The position numbers were made by a program, and so were the translations under genes. Shown in pieces: positions 7,360-15,090 of a DNA stretch of 64,000 nucleotides. Origin of the DNA: Gammaproteobacteria bacterium (lineage in GTDB: Bacteria > Pseudomonadota > Gammaproteobacteria > Steroidobacterales > Steroidobacteraceae); contig PLUE01000022.1 of the NCBI GenBank assembly GCA_003164785.1, positions 1 to 64,000 of the forward strand. The letters run 5' to 3'. The notes under the pieces were generated by a model. The model saw nothing but the letters and a program-made list of their open reading frames with translations. It was not told the origin of the DNA and made no database searches. Every line of letters starts with the position of its first letter. Within the stretch, counting starts at the first letter, position 1.

Positions 7360-9426
7360 TTAGGGCGCGTTGGTGGATGCGCCGGTGGCCGGGTTATCGT
7401 AGTGGTACGGAGGTAAAAACGGTCGCGGAAACAGGTCGAAGTGTAAAGAAGGCGGCAAGTCCGGCGGGTTGGCCACGCTGATACCCGGCGCCGGGCGAGA
7501 CGGCAATTGTTTCCACCCTAGATCATAAGGTGCGAAGTAGGTATTCATCACATGATCTTTTTTGATTTTCCAGACTCCATCGATCTTAACGAATTCGTTT
7601 TCGTACACACCGCCCATCCAAAGGCCGGCCTTGCCAAATTCGCCCATCATGCTAAACGCTCGGGAACGCATGCGGGCAGTCTGCCTATCGGCTGCGACGT
7701 CGATAACCGGTTGATACTGCATATGGTTGTGCAGGACTCCATCATCGAGACCTTGCTGACCATACAGGTTGAGATTACGGCGCACCGAAGCCTTGCCGAC
7801 ATAAACGCCGCGCAGTGCGATTTCGATGGTACCGTCCGGCGCGAACAGGTCGGTCAGAGCATCCCATTCGAACGTCGCCAGGTAGTACCCGTACATCGCA
7901 TGCAAATTCTCGATTTGCGCGGCATCCTCCAGCAGACCGATGCGGTGTTCGAGTTCTCGAAGCGAGGCGGTGCGATGCTCAAGTGAGGCATTTTCCGACG
8001 CTAGCGCCGGATTGCGTGCTCGCATGGACGCTCCGGTATCAGGATTCTGATCGTCAAATGGCGCGGTGGGAAGGCCGGGACGTGTCTCGCTCGCTGCGCG
8101 GTCTGGGGCAAGGCTGGGTTCAAAGCTGGAAAGACTGCGAGTGACTTTGCCCCACCCTTCCTCGTAGGGTGTGTACATCGAAGGATAGAGGCGGAGCCGC
8201 TGGATCTTCCACACTCCGGCCTGCTTCACGTAGTCGTTCTCATAGACACCGGTGCCCCATTCGTGAAATTTGTTCGACTCCGCAAACTGCGCGAACAGAT
8301 GCCAGCGACCCGTGCCCGTCTTGCCTTGCGCGTCGACGTGAACAATCGGTTGAAGTTGCATGTTGTCGAAGAGGCGTCCTTCCTGCGGCCCATCCGGGCC
8401 GATGGCCCTCAGGTACGCGAGCACATGAGCTTTGCCGACATACGCTCCGCGGCCCGCGACCGCCAATTCCGCGTCGTCCGCAAACAAGTCGGCGGCCTGA
8501 CTCCACATATCCTTGTCGATGTAATAGCCATAGATGCGCTGCAGATTCTCGATCTGATGCTGATCCTCCAACAGTACGACTGCATGCTCCAGCGCCGTTG
8601 CGCGCTCCCGGAGAGCCTCGGACATCATCGGTTGTGCATCATCGCCATGGGTCAATGCCGGCGACGCGGGGCTCGATGGACCCGGCGGTTGGCCCATGAA
8701 GTGAAACGCGGGGACAAAGCCCTTGGGCCAGGTCTTGTACGCTACGGTGGAGGGAGCATCTGGCGGGAGCAAGTTCGAGACGTATTTGCCCGCATTCGCA
8801 TCCTTGTGCTTGGCCCAGCCGCCGCCGTAGGGCACCATCAAGGTTTGATACCAATGAAGAGCGCCGATCTTCCAGACGCCGTTTTCCTTCACATAGTCGT
8901 TTTCATAGGGCCCTTCGCCCCAGAAAGCGTCCCGTCCCAACTGGCCCGTTAGCACGACAGCGCGCCAAGTCCCTTTTGCGGTGCGGCCATCGGGTGCCAC
9001 GTCGATCACGGGCATCACCTGGAAGTGCTCGCTTACCTGCCCCGGAGCCAGACCGATCTTGCCACCACCGAGCGCTTGAAAATATTGGCGCACGCGGCTC
9101 TTGCCGCGGTAGACGCCGTCGAGACCGAACTCGACCGTCGCATTGTCGGCGAACAGATCGGCTACCTGGCCCCACATCGCCGCATCCACATAGTATCCAT
9201 AGGCTCTTTGCAGGCGTTTGATGTCGTTGATATCCTGCAGAACCCTCGTGCGTTGCTCGAGCGAGGCCACCATGTTGTAAAGCTCCCGATGTCCGTCGGA
9301 TCTCGCCATATGATGATGAGCACTGCTGCAACCGCCGGGTCCCGCAGCCAACGCGAGGGCCAAGTATGCCATCCGCCAGAATAGGCGTCCGGCGAGGGGA
9401 AAGTCCTTTCCTTGTTCTAAAGACAT
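7360..9426 (-). CDS. Exported protein of three tandem SnoaL-like (NTF2-fold) domains
   Basis: 688 aa. After a hydrophobic N-terminus (residues about 12-33, ending GPGGCSS; a poor lipobox, so lipoprotein status is uncertain) come three homologous repeats at about 65-205, 288-425 and 500-640. Each has LQR.YGYY or an equivalent, DLFA, G.Y.GK, YENDYV or YENEFV, GVWKI and PY..GW. This is the SnoaL-like fold known as single-domain enzymes, dehydratases or binding proteins. Each repeat is preceded by a short helical LEH/LEDxxQIENL segment. Single-domain relatives are about 150 aa, so this is an unusual triple fusion, perhaps a pre-formed trimer. Its function is unknown. It lies between a PEBP gene 19 nt upstream and the quinohemoprotein 54 nt downstream in what looks like one operon. 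A ribosome binding site (GGAGGTGG) overlaps the end of the upstream gene. Confidence 0.85.
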   Translation of the reverse strand: MSLEQGKDFPLAGRLFWRMAYLALALAAGPGGCSSAHHHMARSDGHRELYNMVASLEQRTRVLQDINDIKRLQRAYGYYVDAAMWGQVADLFADNATVEFGLDGVYRGKSRVRQYFQALGGGKIGLAPGQVSEHFQVMPVIDVAPDGRTAKGTWRAVVLTGQLGRDAFWGEGPYENDYVKENGVWKIGALHWYQTLMVPYGGGWAKHKDANAGKYVSNLLPPDAPSTVAYKTWPKGFVPAFHFMGQPPGPSSPASPALTHGDDAQPMMSEALRERATALEHAVVLLEDQHQIENLQRIYGYYIDKDMWSQAADLFADDAELAVAGRGAYVGKAHVLAYLRAIGPDGPQEGRLFDNMQLQPIVHVDAQGKTGTGRWHLFAQFAESNKFHEWGTGVYENDYVKQAGVWKIQRLRLYPSMYTPYEEGWGKVTRSLSSFEPSLAPDRAASETRPGLPTAPFDDQNPDTGASMRARNPALASENASLEHRTASLRELEHRIGLLEDAAQIENLHAMYGYYLATFEWDALTDLFAPDGTIEIALRGVYVGKASVRRNLNLYGQQGLDDGVLHNHMQYQPVIDVAADRQTARMRSRAFSMMGEFGKAGLWMGGVYENEFVKIDGVWKIKKDHVMNTYFAPYDLGWKQLPSRPAPGISVANPPDLPPSLHFDLFPRPFLPPYHYDNPATGASTNAP

Positions 9427-9445
9427 TTCGCGCCGCCGCCACCTC

Positions 9446-10033
9446 CTACTTGGGAGAAGACGGACTTGCCGGGGGCGGGCTGCGATATCGGCCGACGTAG
9501 GCAGCCTTCGCGACCGTCTTCCCCTTCATTGCGGCCAGGAGTTCGGCGCGGCTCGCCGTCTCGGGAAGATCGAGCTTCGCGTTCAACGCATAGAGTTCGA
9601 AAATGTAGTGGTGATAGCGGGGGCCCGGAGGAGCGCCGGGACCTACGTAGGCGTTCAGGCCCATGATGTTCTTGCCCGTCACCGAACCCTCGGGCAGCTT
9701 GCCTTCGGGAATGCCGTTCGCTGTTGCTGGGATGTTCCAAGCGATCCAGTGCAGCACGTCATCCGTGCCGCCGCCTAAGGCGACGTCGACATCGTGAAGA
9801 ATGATCGCATAAGCCACCGTGCCATCGGGCGCATTGGAGAACTTGAAGTCCGGCTGGATGCCGCCACGGCCGGCGTACTTCTGCGGAACGATACCGCCGT
9901 CTTCGAATGCGGTGCTCTGCATCAAAAGAGGCGGGAGTTTAAATCCACCCCCTCCGCCCGCACCTTGTGCGAGCGCAGCGCTGGTGCCGAGCAAGATGAG
10001 TGTCAGCACCGCAGAAAGTGATCTGAATGCCAT
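9446..10033 (-). CDS. Exported PEBP-family (YbhB/YbcL Raf-kinase-inhibitor-like) protein
   Basis: 195 aa with a signal peptide (MAFRSLSAVLTLILL, cleavage after ALAQ) and the phosphatidylethanolamine-binding-protein fold signatures: YAIILHDVDVALGG (the DPD-like anion pocket) and GPRYHHYIFELYAL (the GPPP.H.Y.F.lyAL motif). Bacterial PEBPs are ligand-binding proteins of mostly unknown role. This one sits first in a minus-strand operon with the triple SnoaL protein and a quinohemoprotein, and may bind a hydrophobic ligand for them (inference). AAGGGGG lies just upstream of the ATG at 10033. Confidence 0.88.
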   Translation of the reverse strand: MAFRSLSAVLTLILLGTSAALAQGAGGGGGFKLPPLLMQSTAFEDGGIVPQKYAGRGGIQPDFKFSNAPDGTVAYAIILHDVDVALGGGTDDVLHWIAWNIPATANGIPEGKLPEGSVTGKNIMGLNAYVGPGAPPGPRYHHYIFELYALNAKLDLPETASRAELLAAMKGKTVAKAAYVGRYRSPPPASPSSPK

Positions 10034-10147
10034 GAGGCCCCCTTAATTGTTGTGGAATGCACGAGCGAGCTTAACGCGAATTGCGGGCGGCTGCATACGG
10101 GTGGAGGCTCGGCGTGAGTCGGGTCCCACGTATAGACGGCGCGCCGA

Positions 10148-10400
10148 TTAAAATAAAATGCCCATGCCGACGATGCCCGGTTGGGGGACACCGGGGACGC
10201 CCAAACCCAGGTCGAGCATGCTGCGGCTTTCGAAGTCGGCGGGGGCGCAGCCGAGCGCACCGTTCGACTGCCGATAGTCGCTCGGCGTTGCGCCGAACCG
10301 CGTTTTGAAACAGCGGCTGAAATGGGCGGCGTTATTGAATCCCCAGGAGAAAGCGATCTGGGTAATGGACTTGTCTCGCAATTCCGACCGGAGTCTTCTG
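10148..10400 (-). pseudogene. AraC-family regulator, C-terminal helix-turn-helix remnant
   Basis: The minus-strand frame reads RLRSELRDKSITQIAFSW and continues GFNNAAHFSRCFKTRFGATPSDYRQ. This is the second helix-turn-helix and end of an AraC/XylS regulator of the SITxIAF.WGFN.A.HFSR type. Only about 45 family residues remain, followed by an unrelated tail to the stop at 10148. Upstream the frame fuses at about 10390-10400 to the N-terminus of a TonB-receptor gene in a different frame, so it has no start of its own. Full-length relatives are about 300 aa. The 11-mer TGGAGGCTCGG at 10102-10112, also the 3' end of tRNA-Cys, lies just beyond its end. Confidence 0.72.
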
Positions 10401-10586
10401 CAGTCCGGCTTCGCGTTTTTCGGCTGTCACGATGATTTCCCCGAGTTCACCCTGGCCCGAGGTGACACCGCTTTGATCCGGCTTAGAAACGGTCGTATTT
10501 TGGGCGAGCGCGCCATTCGCGAACAGCGGCGCCGCACACGCGGCGAGCGAGCACACCAAAGGCAGTGATAAGGGTCTACGAGGCAT
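10395..10586 (-). pseudogene. TonB-dependent receptor, N-terminal remnant
   Basis: A proper start (ATG 10586, GGGAG about 8 nt upstream) opens a signal peptide (MPRRPLSLPLVCSLAACAAP, cleavage near GALAQ). A TonB-box/plug start EIIVTAEKREAGLQKTPVGI then follows, typical of outer-membrane TonB receptors (IVVTAxKREExLQxTPV). After about 64 codons the homology stops and the DNA continues as the AraC remnant in another frame. The receptor therefore kept its promoter-proximal end and lost more than 600 codons. A receptor C-terminus on the same strand lies 8 kb downstream (2341-2415) and could be the other end of the same gene. Confidence 0.68.
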
Positions 10587-10983
10587 TACAGTTTCTCCCG
10601 GCGGATTACTTTGCGCGACACCAGCCTTAAGCGCGCACGGTGGGTGCATCTCGCTCGGCGGATTGTTTTTCAACTCGACCAGTGTTCTTCAACAGGTGTT
10701 ATATATAAGCAACAGCGCGTCGACCGCTTGTCTTGAAGTGAACGGCCGCTGTTCTGGAAAAGAACCTCGATCCAACCGGAGGCGCGGTGGCGCATTTGCT
10801 TTCGCGCAACACCGGCGCCGGCGCCGCGCACGGGCCGGTCGGATGTTCGTTTACAGCATAGTGACGGTGCGCTGCAAGGCACGTTGGCCGCCGCAAGTTC
10901 GCCTTATACTTCGCGGTGCTCGCGCGACTGTCTGCGGGCCTGTCCCAAACCACCGGTGGGCGAGTCAGTGAGGTATATGAAAA
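10587..10983. other. Intergenic region without a gene, between diverging remnant and dioxygenase
   Basis: I see no coding frame with family similarity or a good ribosome binding site here. An AT-rich stretch around 10697-10710 (TTATATATAAG) could hold a promoter for the minus-strand TonB remnant or the plus-strand dioxygenase. No clear palindromic operator was found. Confidence 0.5.
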
Positions 10984-12462
10984 GTGGTTGATTTCACGAA
11001 GCAGCCTGCCGATAAAGGTTTTTTTGCCCCTATACGGTTCGAGGCGGATGTTTACGATTGCGAAGTAATCGGCAAAGTCCCGACCGACATGAACGGCGCG
11101 TTTGTCCGATTGGGCGGCGATTGGCTATATCCATCGAATTTCAAGGATGACGTGCCGTTCAACTCGGACGGCTATATCAGCATGTTCCGCTTCAAGAACG
11201 GGACGGTGGATTTTAAAGGTCGCTGGGTCAAGACCGAGCGCTACCAAAAAGACCTGGCCGCGAATCGCCAGCTCTACGGCTACTACCGCAACCCATTCAC
11301 CGACGATCCGAGCGTACGCGATCCAGAGCACCCGAACCGCCGCACCGTATCGAACACCACACCTCTGGCGTTCGCCGGCAAGCTATACACGCTGAAAGAA
11401 GACGGCCTGCCGTATCAAATCAACCCGAAGACGCTCGATACCATCGGAACGCACAATTTCGACGGCAAATGGCACAGCCAGACGTTCACGGCCCACACGA
11501 AACTCGATCCGGTCAGCGGCGAATTGATTGCCTTCGGCTACGAGGCCACCGGGTTGGCGTCTGACGACGTATTCGTTTACACGCTCGACAAAGCCGGTCA
11601 GGTGGTTCACGAGGCGCGCTTCAAAGTACCGTACGTCAGTATGATCCATGATGTCGCGCTAACCCAAAAGCATGTCATTTTTCCTGTTTTTGGCTATGTC
11701 ACCAGCATGGAACGGCTGAAAGCCGGCAAAGAGCATTGGGTTTGGGACTCGTCGAAGCCGATGTACATCGGCATTCTGCCGCGCGGCAGCGACGGCAAGG
11801 ATATTCGCTGGTTCAAAGGTCCCGAGCGATGCATGGTGCACACCTGCAACGCACGCACCGAGGGCAACCGGGTCATCCTCGAGGCCCCGATCGCGGACTC
11901 CAATCAGTTTCCCTTCTTTGCCTCCATTGACGGCTCGCCGTGGAACCCGCAAAAAGCCCGGCATTACATCAGGCGGCTGACGTTCGATCTTAGCTCCAAG
12001 GACGATTCGTATAAGGAAGAGATCATCATTCCGAATCAGAGCATCACGGATCTGATCCGCATTGACCAACGCTACCTGTCCCTCCCCTATCAGTATGCCT
12101 ACGCCGGATACAACGATCCCAACCGGCCTTTCGACGAAGCACGTGCGGGAAATCTCAAAGGCCGCGTGCAAAACTGCTACGGTCGCTTCGATCTGCGCAG
12201 CGGCAAAATAGATGCCTATTTCGCCGGCGATTCGCACAGTTTGCAGGAGCCCTATTTCGTGCCGCGCGCCAAGAAGGGTGCGGAAGGCGACGGCTATCTG
12301 GTCGGGGTTGCTTCGAATTTTGCGGAGATGCGCTCGGAATTGATCATCGCCGATGCGCAGCATCTGGAAGCCGGCGACATTGCGCGGGTCATACTGCCCT
12401 TCCGTGCGAGTTCGCAAGTACACGGCATCTGGGTGGACGAAGATCAGCTGCCTTTCGCTTGA
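10984..12462 (+). CDS. Carotenoid-cleavage-type dioxygenase without signal peptide
   Basis: 492 aa from a GTG start with GTGAGG upstream. The iron ligands are His171 (TAHTK), His222 (MIHD), His286 (MVHTCNA) and His480 (VHGIWVD), so all four are kept. It starts directly with the family's first blade (FFAPIRFEADVYDCEVIGKVP), so there is no export signal, unlike the copy at 3290-4870. The family cleaves stilbene or polyene double bonds oxidatively. A 99-aa Tat-signal protein begins 17 nt downstream, and an internally deleted second copy of this same gene type follows 344 nt downstream. The downstream copy was therefore a close tandem paralogue (the shared stretch RFEADVYDCEVIGK is identical). 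Confidence 0.9.
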   Translation: MVDFTKQPADKGFFAPIRFEADVYDCEVIGKVPTDMNGAFVRLGGDWLYPSNFKDDVPFNSDGYISMFRFKNGTVDFKGRWVKTERYQKDLAANRQLYGYYRNPFTDDPSVRDPEHPNRRTVSNTTPLAFAGKLYTLKEDGLPYQINPKTLDTIGTHNFDGKWHSQTFTAHTKLDPVSGELIAFGYEATGLASDDVFVYTLDKAGQVVHEARFKVPYVSMIHDVALTQKHVIFPVFGYVTSMERLKAGKEHWVWDSSKPMYIGILPRGSDGKDIRWFKGPERCMVHTCNARTEGNRVILEAPIADSNQFPFFASIDGSPWNPQKARHYIRRLTFDLSSKDDSYKEEIIIPNQSITDLIRIDQRYLSLPYQYAYAGYNDPNRPFDEARAGNLKGRVQNCYGRFDLRSGKIDAYFAGDSHSLQEPYFVPRAKKGAEGDGYLVGVASNFAEMRSELIIADAQHLEAGDIARVILPFRASSQVHGIWVDEDQLPFA

Positions 12463-12479
12463 ACCGACTAGGGGATCGA

Positions 12480-12779
12480 ATGAGAAACGTAACGAAACTG
12501 ACGCGCCGTATATTTTTAAGCCACGTTACCGTCGCCGGTGCGGGCGCGGCGTTTTGTGCCCTGCCCGCCTTCGCTGTTGCCGGGTCCACGCGGGACCCTC
12601 TGAAGACGAAGACCGCGCCGACCCCGCGAACGCCGGTGGTGTCCTTCCACGTGGATCGCTCCTACCTCGATATGAGCGGCATGTCGAAGCCTTACACGCC
12701 GCCGATCGGCGCGCGGTCGGGACAACCCGCGGCCGACCTGAGCGACGTAGAATTCCTGAGTCGGCACGTTTACTTCTAG
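12480..12779 (+). CDS. Small Tat-signal protein coupled to the dioxygenase
   Basis: 99 aa. The N-terminus TRRIFLSHVTVAGAGAAF, followed by a hydrophobic stretch ending in FAVA, is a clear twin-arginine signal. The mature part (about 65 aa) has Pro-rich text and a C-terminal segment MSGMSKPYTPPIGARSG then LSDVEFLSRHVYF. I do not recognise a family. GGGG lies 5-8 nt upstream of the ATG. It starts 17 nt after the dioxygenase stop, the same distance at which the other small exported protein follows the other dioxygenase. By analogy with Tat hitchhiker subunits it might escort the signal-less dioxygenase to the periplasm; this is a hypothesis. Confidence 0.7.
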   Translation: MRNVTKLTRRIFLSHVTVAGAGAAFCALPAFAVAGSTRDPLKTKTAPTPRTPVVSFHVDRSYLDMSGMSKPYTPPIGARSGQPAADLSDVEFLSRHVYF

Positions 12780-12806
12780 CCCCCCAATTTGCCGGGAGAC
12801 ACAATT

Positions 12807-12986
12807 GTGGCCACGAATGCAAACAACATGAGCGGTTTCTTTCAGCCGATGCGATTCGAGGCTGACGTTTACGATTGTGAAGTGATCGGCAAGATACCGG
12901 CCGATATCGCGCGCGTCATTTTACCATTTCGTTCATCAGGCCTGCACGGCCTGTGGGTCGCCGACGACGAAGTCGACTTCGGCTGA
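12807..12986 (+). pseudogene. Internally deleted carotenoid-cleavage dioxygenase (both termini fused in frame)
   Basis: From GTG 12807 (GGGAG 8 nt upstream) the 59-aa frame begins with the N-terminus of a carotenoid-cleavage dioxygenase (GFFQPMRFEADVYDCEVIGK), then IPAD. It then jumps without frameshift to the family C-terminus (IARVILPF, GLHGLWVADDEVDFG). The intact paralogue upstream shows the parent: about 430 residues are missing. Only one of the four iron histidines (the last) survives, so it cannot be catalytic. Ribosome binding site and frame are intact, so the mini-protein may still be made. The intact paralogue carries CGACAT at both positions matching the joint, suggesting deletion between short direct repeats. 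Confidence 0.85.
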
Positions 12987-12987
12987 A

Positions 12988-14661
12988 TCATGCCCGTGCC
13001 AAAGCCTTCTCGAGAACGAGGCGCGCATCGCGCGCCGGGTCGTCCGCCACCACGCTCGCATTGTTGAATACCATGGTGGAACGGGTCTTGGCCTGATACT
13101 CGGGCCAGTGCGGCAAGCCGCTCTTCTGTGAATTTGGATTGCCCGTCGCGGCGAAGGCAACCCAGGCTTCACTCATTCGGCCCGCGAGCGCTTGAGCCTC
13201 GGGTCCTCCGCCCGTTATCGCCTGCGCGCCCTCGGTGTTGTTGAAGACGAATGGCGTCTCCAGAGTATGCAAGGTCCGAAGCTTGCCGCCCATGACGGGC
13301 GTCCGCCAACCGAATTGATATAGATAGGCGGGTGCCCTTTGCGCCGCTGCCTTTCGTTCGGCTTCTTCGATGGTCGCTTGCCCGATCGAGTAGTCGGACC
13401 AAATCTGCATGTACAGATCCGACGGCGAGTAATGCGGGTAGTCCTTGCGATAGGCCCTGAGTGCCGGATCGGTTAGATCGCCCAGGAAACGCTGCACACG
13501 CAGGGTCAGGGCCGCATCGTCCAGCGAAAAAGCAGGCTCATCGTCCCCCATAAAGAACACCATGTCGGTCTGGTTCGACCCGATCAGCAGAGGAACGTCT
13601 TTTGACAACGGCAGCGCCGGCGGCGAAAAGGGCTGATGCGGCAACAACTGCAGGTCCAGCACCGGACCGAAACTCGTCAGGTCGGTGAAATTCCCGGGCG
13701 GGATCTTGGCGTCGACTGCGAAGCGCGCGGCCATTAACGTCTCGAGCGGCAGCGTCTTTAGCTGGTCCAACTGGCTAGCCTTCAGGCCCAGTGCGTGCAG
13801 CAGCATCTCCGACACCTTCGTCGCTTGCCTGCGTTCCATCATTTTGAGTCCGGGCCCGCTTTGCACGCCGGCACGATGCAGCAGCCCGCTCGCCGCGGGC
13901 GATGCCATCAAAAAGGCGGTTTTCATTCCGCCCCCGGAAACTCCGAAAACCATCACACGTTTCGGGTCGCCGCCGAACCGCTCGATATTGTTTTGCACCC
14001 ACTTAAGGGCTGCAATGATGTCGAGCATGCCGGCATTGCCCGAATGGGCGTACTCGGGCCCACCGAGATCGCCAAAGTGGCTGTAGCCGAACATATTGAG
14101 CCGATGGTTTACGGTGACGTTGACGACATCACCCCGTTTGGCTAACTGCATGCTGTCGTCGGTGGACCCGGAGCCCACCGAAAAGAAGCCGCCGTGCAAC
14201 CAGACCATCACGGGACGTCGTCGGCCATCGTTGACGCCGGCCGTCCATACGTTCAGGAACAAACAGTCTTCGCTCTCCTTCAGCCGCGGCGGCGGTGCGC
14301 CTGCCGGGCGAGGAAGCTGGGCCAAGATTATCTTGGGAGGGCCGCTTGCCGGCGGCGGATTCGGATTCGTCTGCGGTGCGCTGTCGCCGAACGTCAACGC
14401 CTGTTGAATTCCTGTCCAAGGCTGAGGATCCCGCGGCGGCATGAATCGGTTTTCGCCGCCGGTGGGAGCGGCGTAGCGCAGACCCTTGAACACATAAATG
14501 CCGTCGACCAGCGCACCGCGCACTTTGCCGTTACTGGTCTCGACCACCGGTTCGGAACTCATCCCCGCCGCGTGCGACTGCAGACCACACGACGATAGGG
14601 GGAAAAAGGCAGCTATTTGGCTGGTCAAAGCGCATCGCTCCAAGAAATTACGTCGGTTCAT
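12988..14661 (-). CDS. Exported type-B carboxylesterase (para-nitrobenzyl-esterase-like)
   Basis: 557 aa. An N-terminal Tat-like signal (MNRRNFLERC, then hydrophobic to FFPLSSC, which could also be a lipobox) precedes the type-B esterase core: oxyanion motif WLHGGFF, upstream SEDCLFLNVWT, nucleophile elbow GVSGGG (Ser within G-x-S-x-G) and a C-terminal His region (LHTLETPFVF). The family hydrolyses carboxylic esters. The start at 14661 is chosen because the Tat motif follows at once and a GAGG lies just upstream; the open frame further upstream is the unrelated aldehyde-dehydrogenase remnant. It probably formed an operon with that dehydrogenase before the latter decayed. It is convergent with the dioxygenase remnant, whose stop is 2 nt away. 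Confidence 0.88.
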   Translation of the reverse strand: MNRRNFLERCALTSQIAAFFPLSSCGLQSHAAGMSSEPVVETSNGKVRGALVDGIYVFKGLRYAAPTGGENRFMPPRDPQPWTGIQQALTFGDSAPQTNPNPPPASGPPKIILAQLPRPAGAPPPRLKESEDCLFLNVWTAGVNDGRRRPVMVWLHGGFFSVGSGSTDDSMQLAKRGDVVNVTVNHRLNMFGYSHFGDLGGPEYAHSGNAGMLDIIAALKWVQNNIERFGGDPKRVMVFGVSGGGMKTAFLMASPAASGLLHRAGVQSGPGLKMMERRQATKVSEMLLHALGLKASQLDQLKTLPLETLMAARFAVDAKIPPGNFTDLTSFGPVLDLQLLPHQPFSPPALPLSKDVPLLIGSNQTDMVFFMGDDEPAFSLDDAALTLRVQRFLGDLTDPALRAYRKDYPHYSPSDLYMQIWSDYSIGQATIEEAERKAAAQRAPAYLYQFGWRTPVMGGKLRTLHTLETPFVFNNTEGAQAITGGGPEAQALAGRMSEAWVAFAATGNPNSQKSGLPHWPEYQAKTRSTMVFNNASVVADDPARDARLVLEKALARA

Positions 14662-14677
14662 GAGCCTCAAACTCCAA

Positions 14678-14883
14678 TCAGATGGGATGGTGTCCCGGTT
14701 CGGTTTCAATCGTAATCCAGCGCAGATCCGTAAACTCGTTGATCCCAGCCTTGCCGCCGAATCGGCCGTAGCCGCTGCCCTTGACGCCGCCACCCGGCCA
14801 TCGATAGGATCCAAACTCTCGAACGTGGCACCCTTGCTCGCAGGCAAGTCGCGGCCACCGATAAGCAGACTTACATCGAACAT
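14678..14883 (-). pseudogene. Aldehyde dehydrogenase (salicylaldehyde/vanillin type), only N- and C-termini left
   Basis: An ATG at 14883 with GGAG 6 nt upstream opens MFDVSLLIGGRDLPASKGA then TFESLDP, the N-terminus of salicylaldehyde/vanillin-dehydrogenase-type ALDHs. Near 14797-14808 the reading must shift frame, and the DNA then encodes GGVKGSGYGRFGGKAGINEF then TDLRWITIE to a stop at 14678, the C-terminus of the same family. About 400 internal residues, including catalytic Cys and Glu, are gone. The remnant is 206 bp and out of frame. The parent would have oxidised aromatic aldehydes such as those released by stilbene cleavage, supporting an aromatic-aldehyde theme for the island. Confidence 0.82.
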
Positions 14884-15090
14884 AATCGCTCCGTCTTCCA
14901 CTGGGAGTTGTACCCGCAGTATGATAGCCGGAAGTGATGGGCATTCTTGCCCACGGGCGCACGTGCTCTTCTCTCGCAGGGAAGCTCGGCGACGAGTTCC
15001 TTGGAGGGACACGCGCCAGTTCTCTGTAGGAGAAGCGGCCGCACCCGACTTGGGTCATTCTCCTGCCTCTAGCAATCTGCGAGGACAAAC

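Noticed and set aside
14662-15012. Longer N-terminus for the carboxylesterase, giving a 674-aa protein
   Set aside because: The extra part is the aldehyde-dehydrogenase remnant read in one frame; the Tat signal and ribosome binding site place the true esterase start at 14661.
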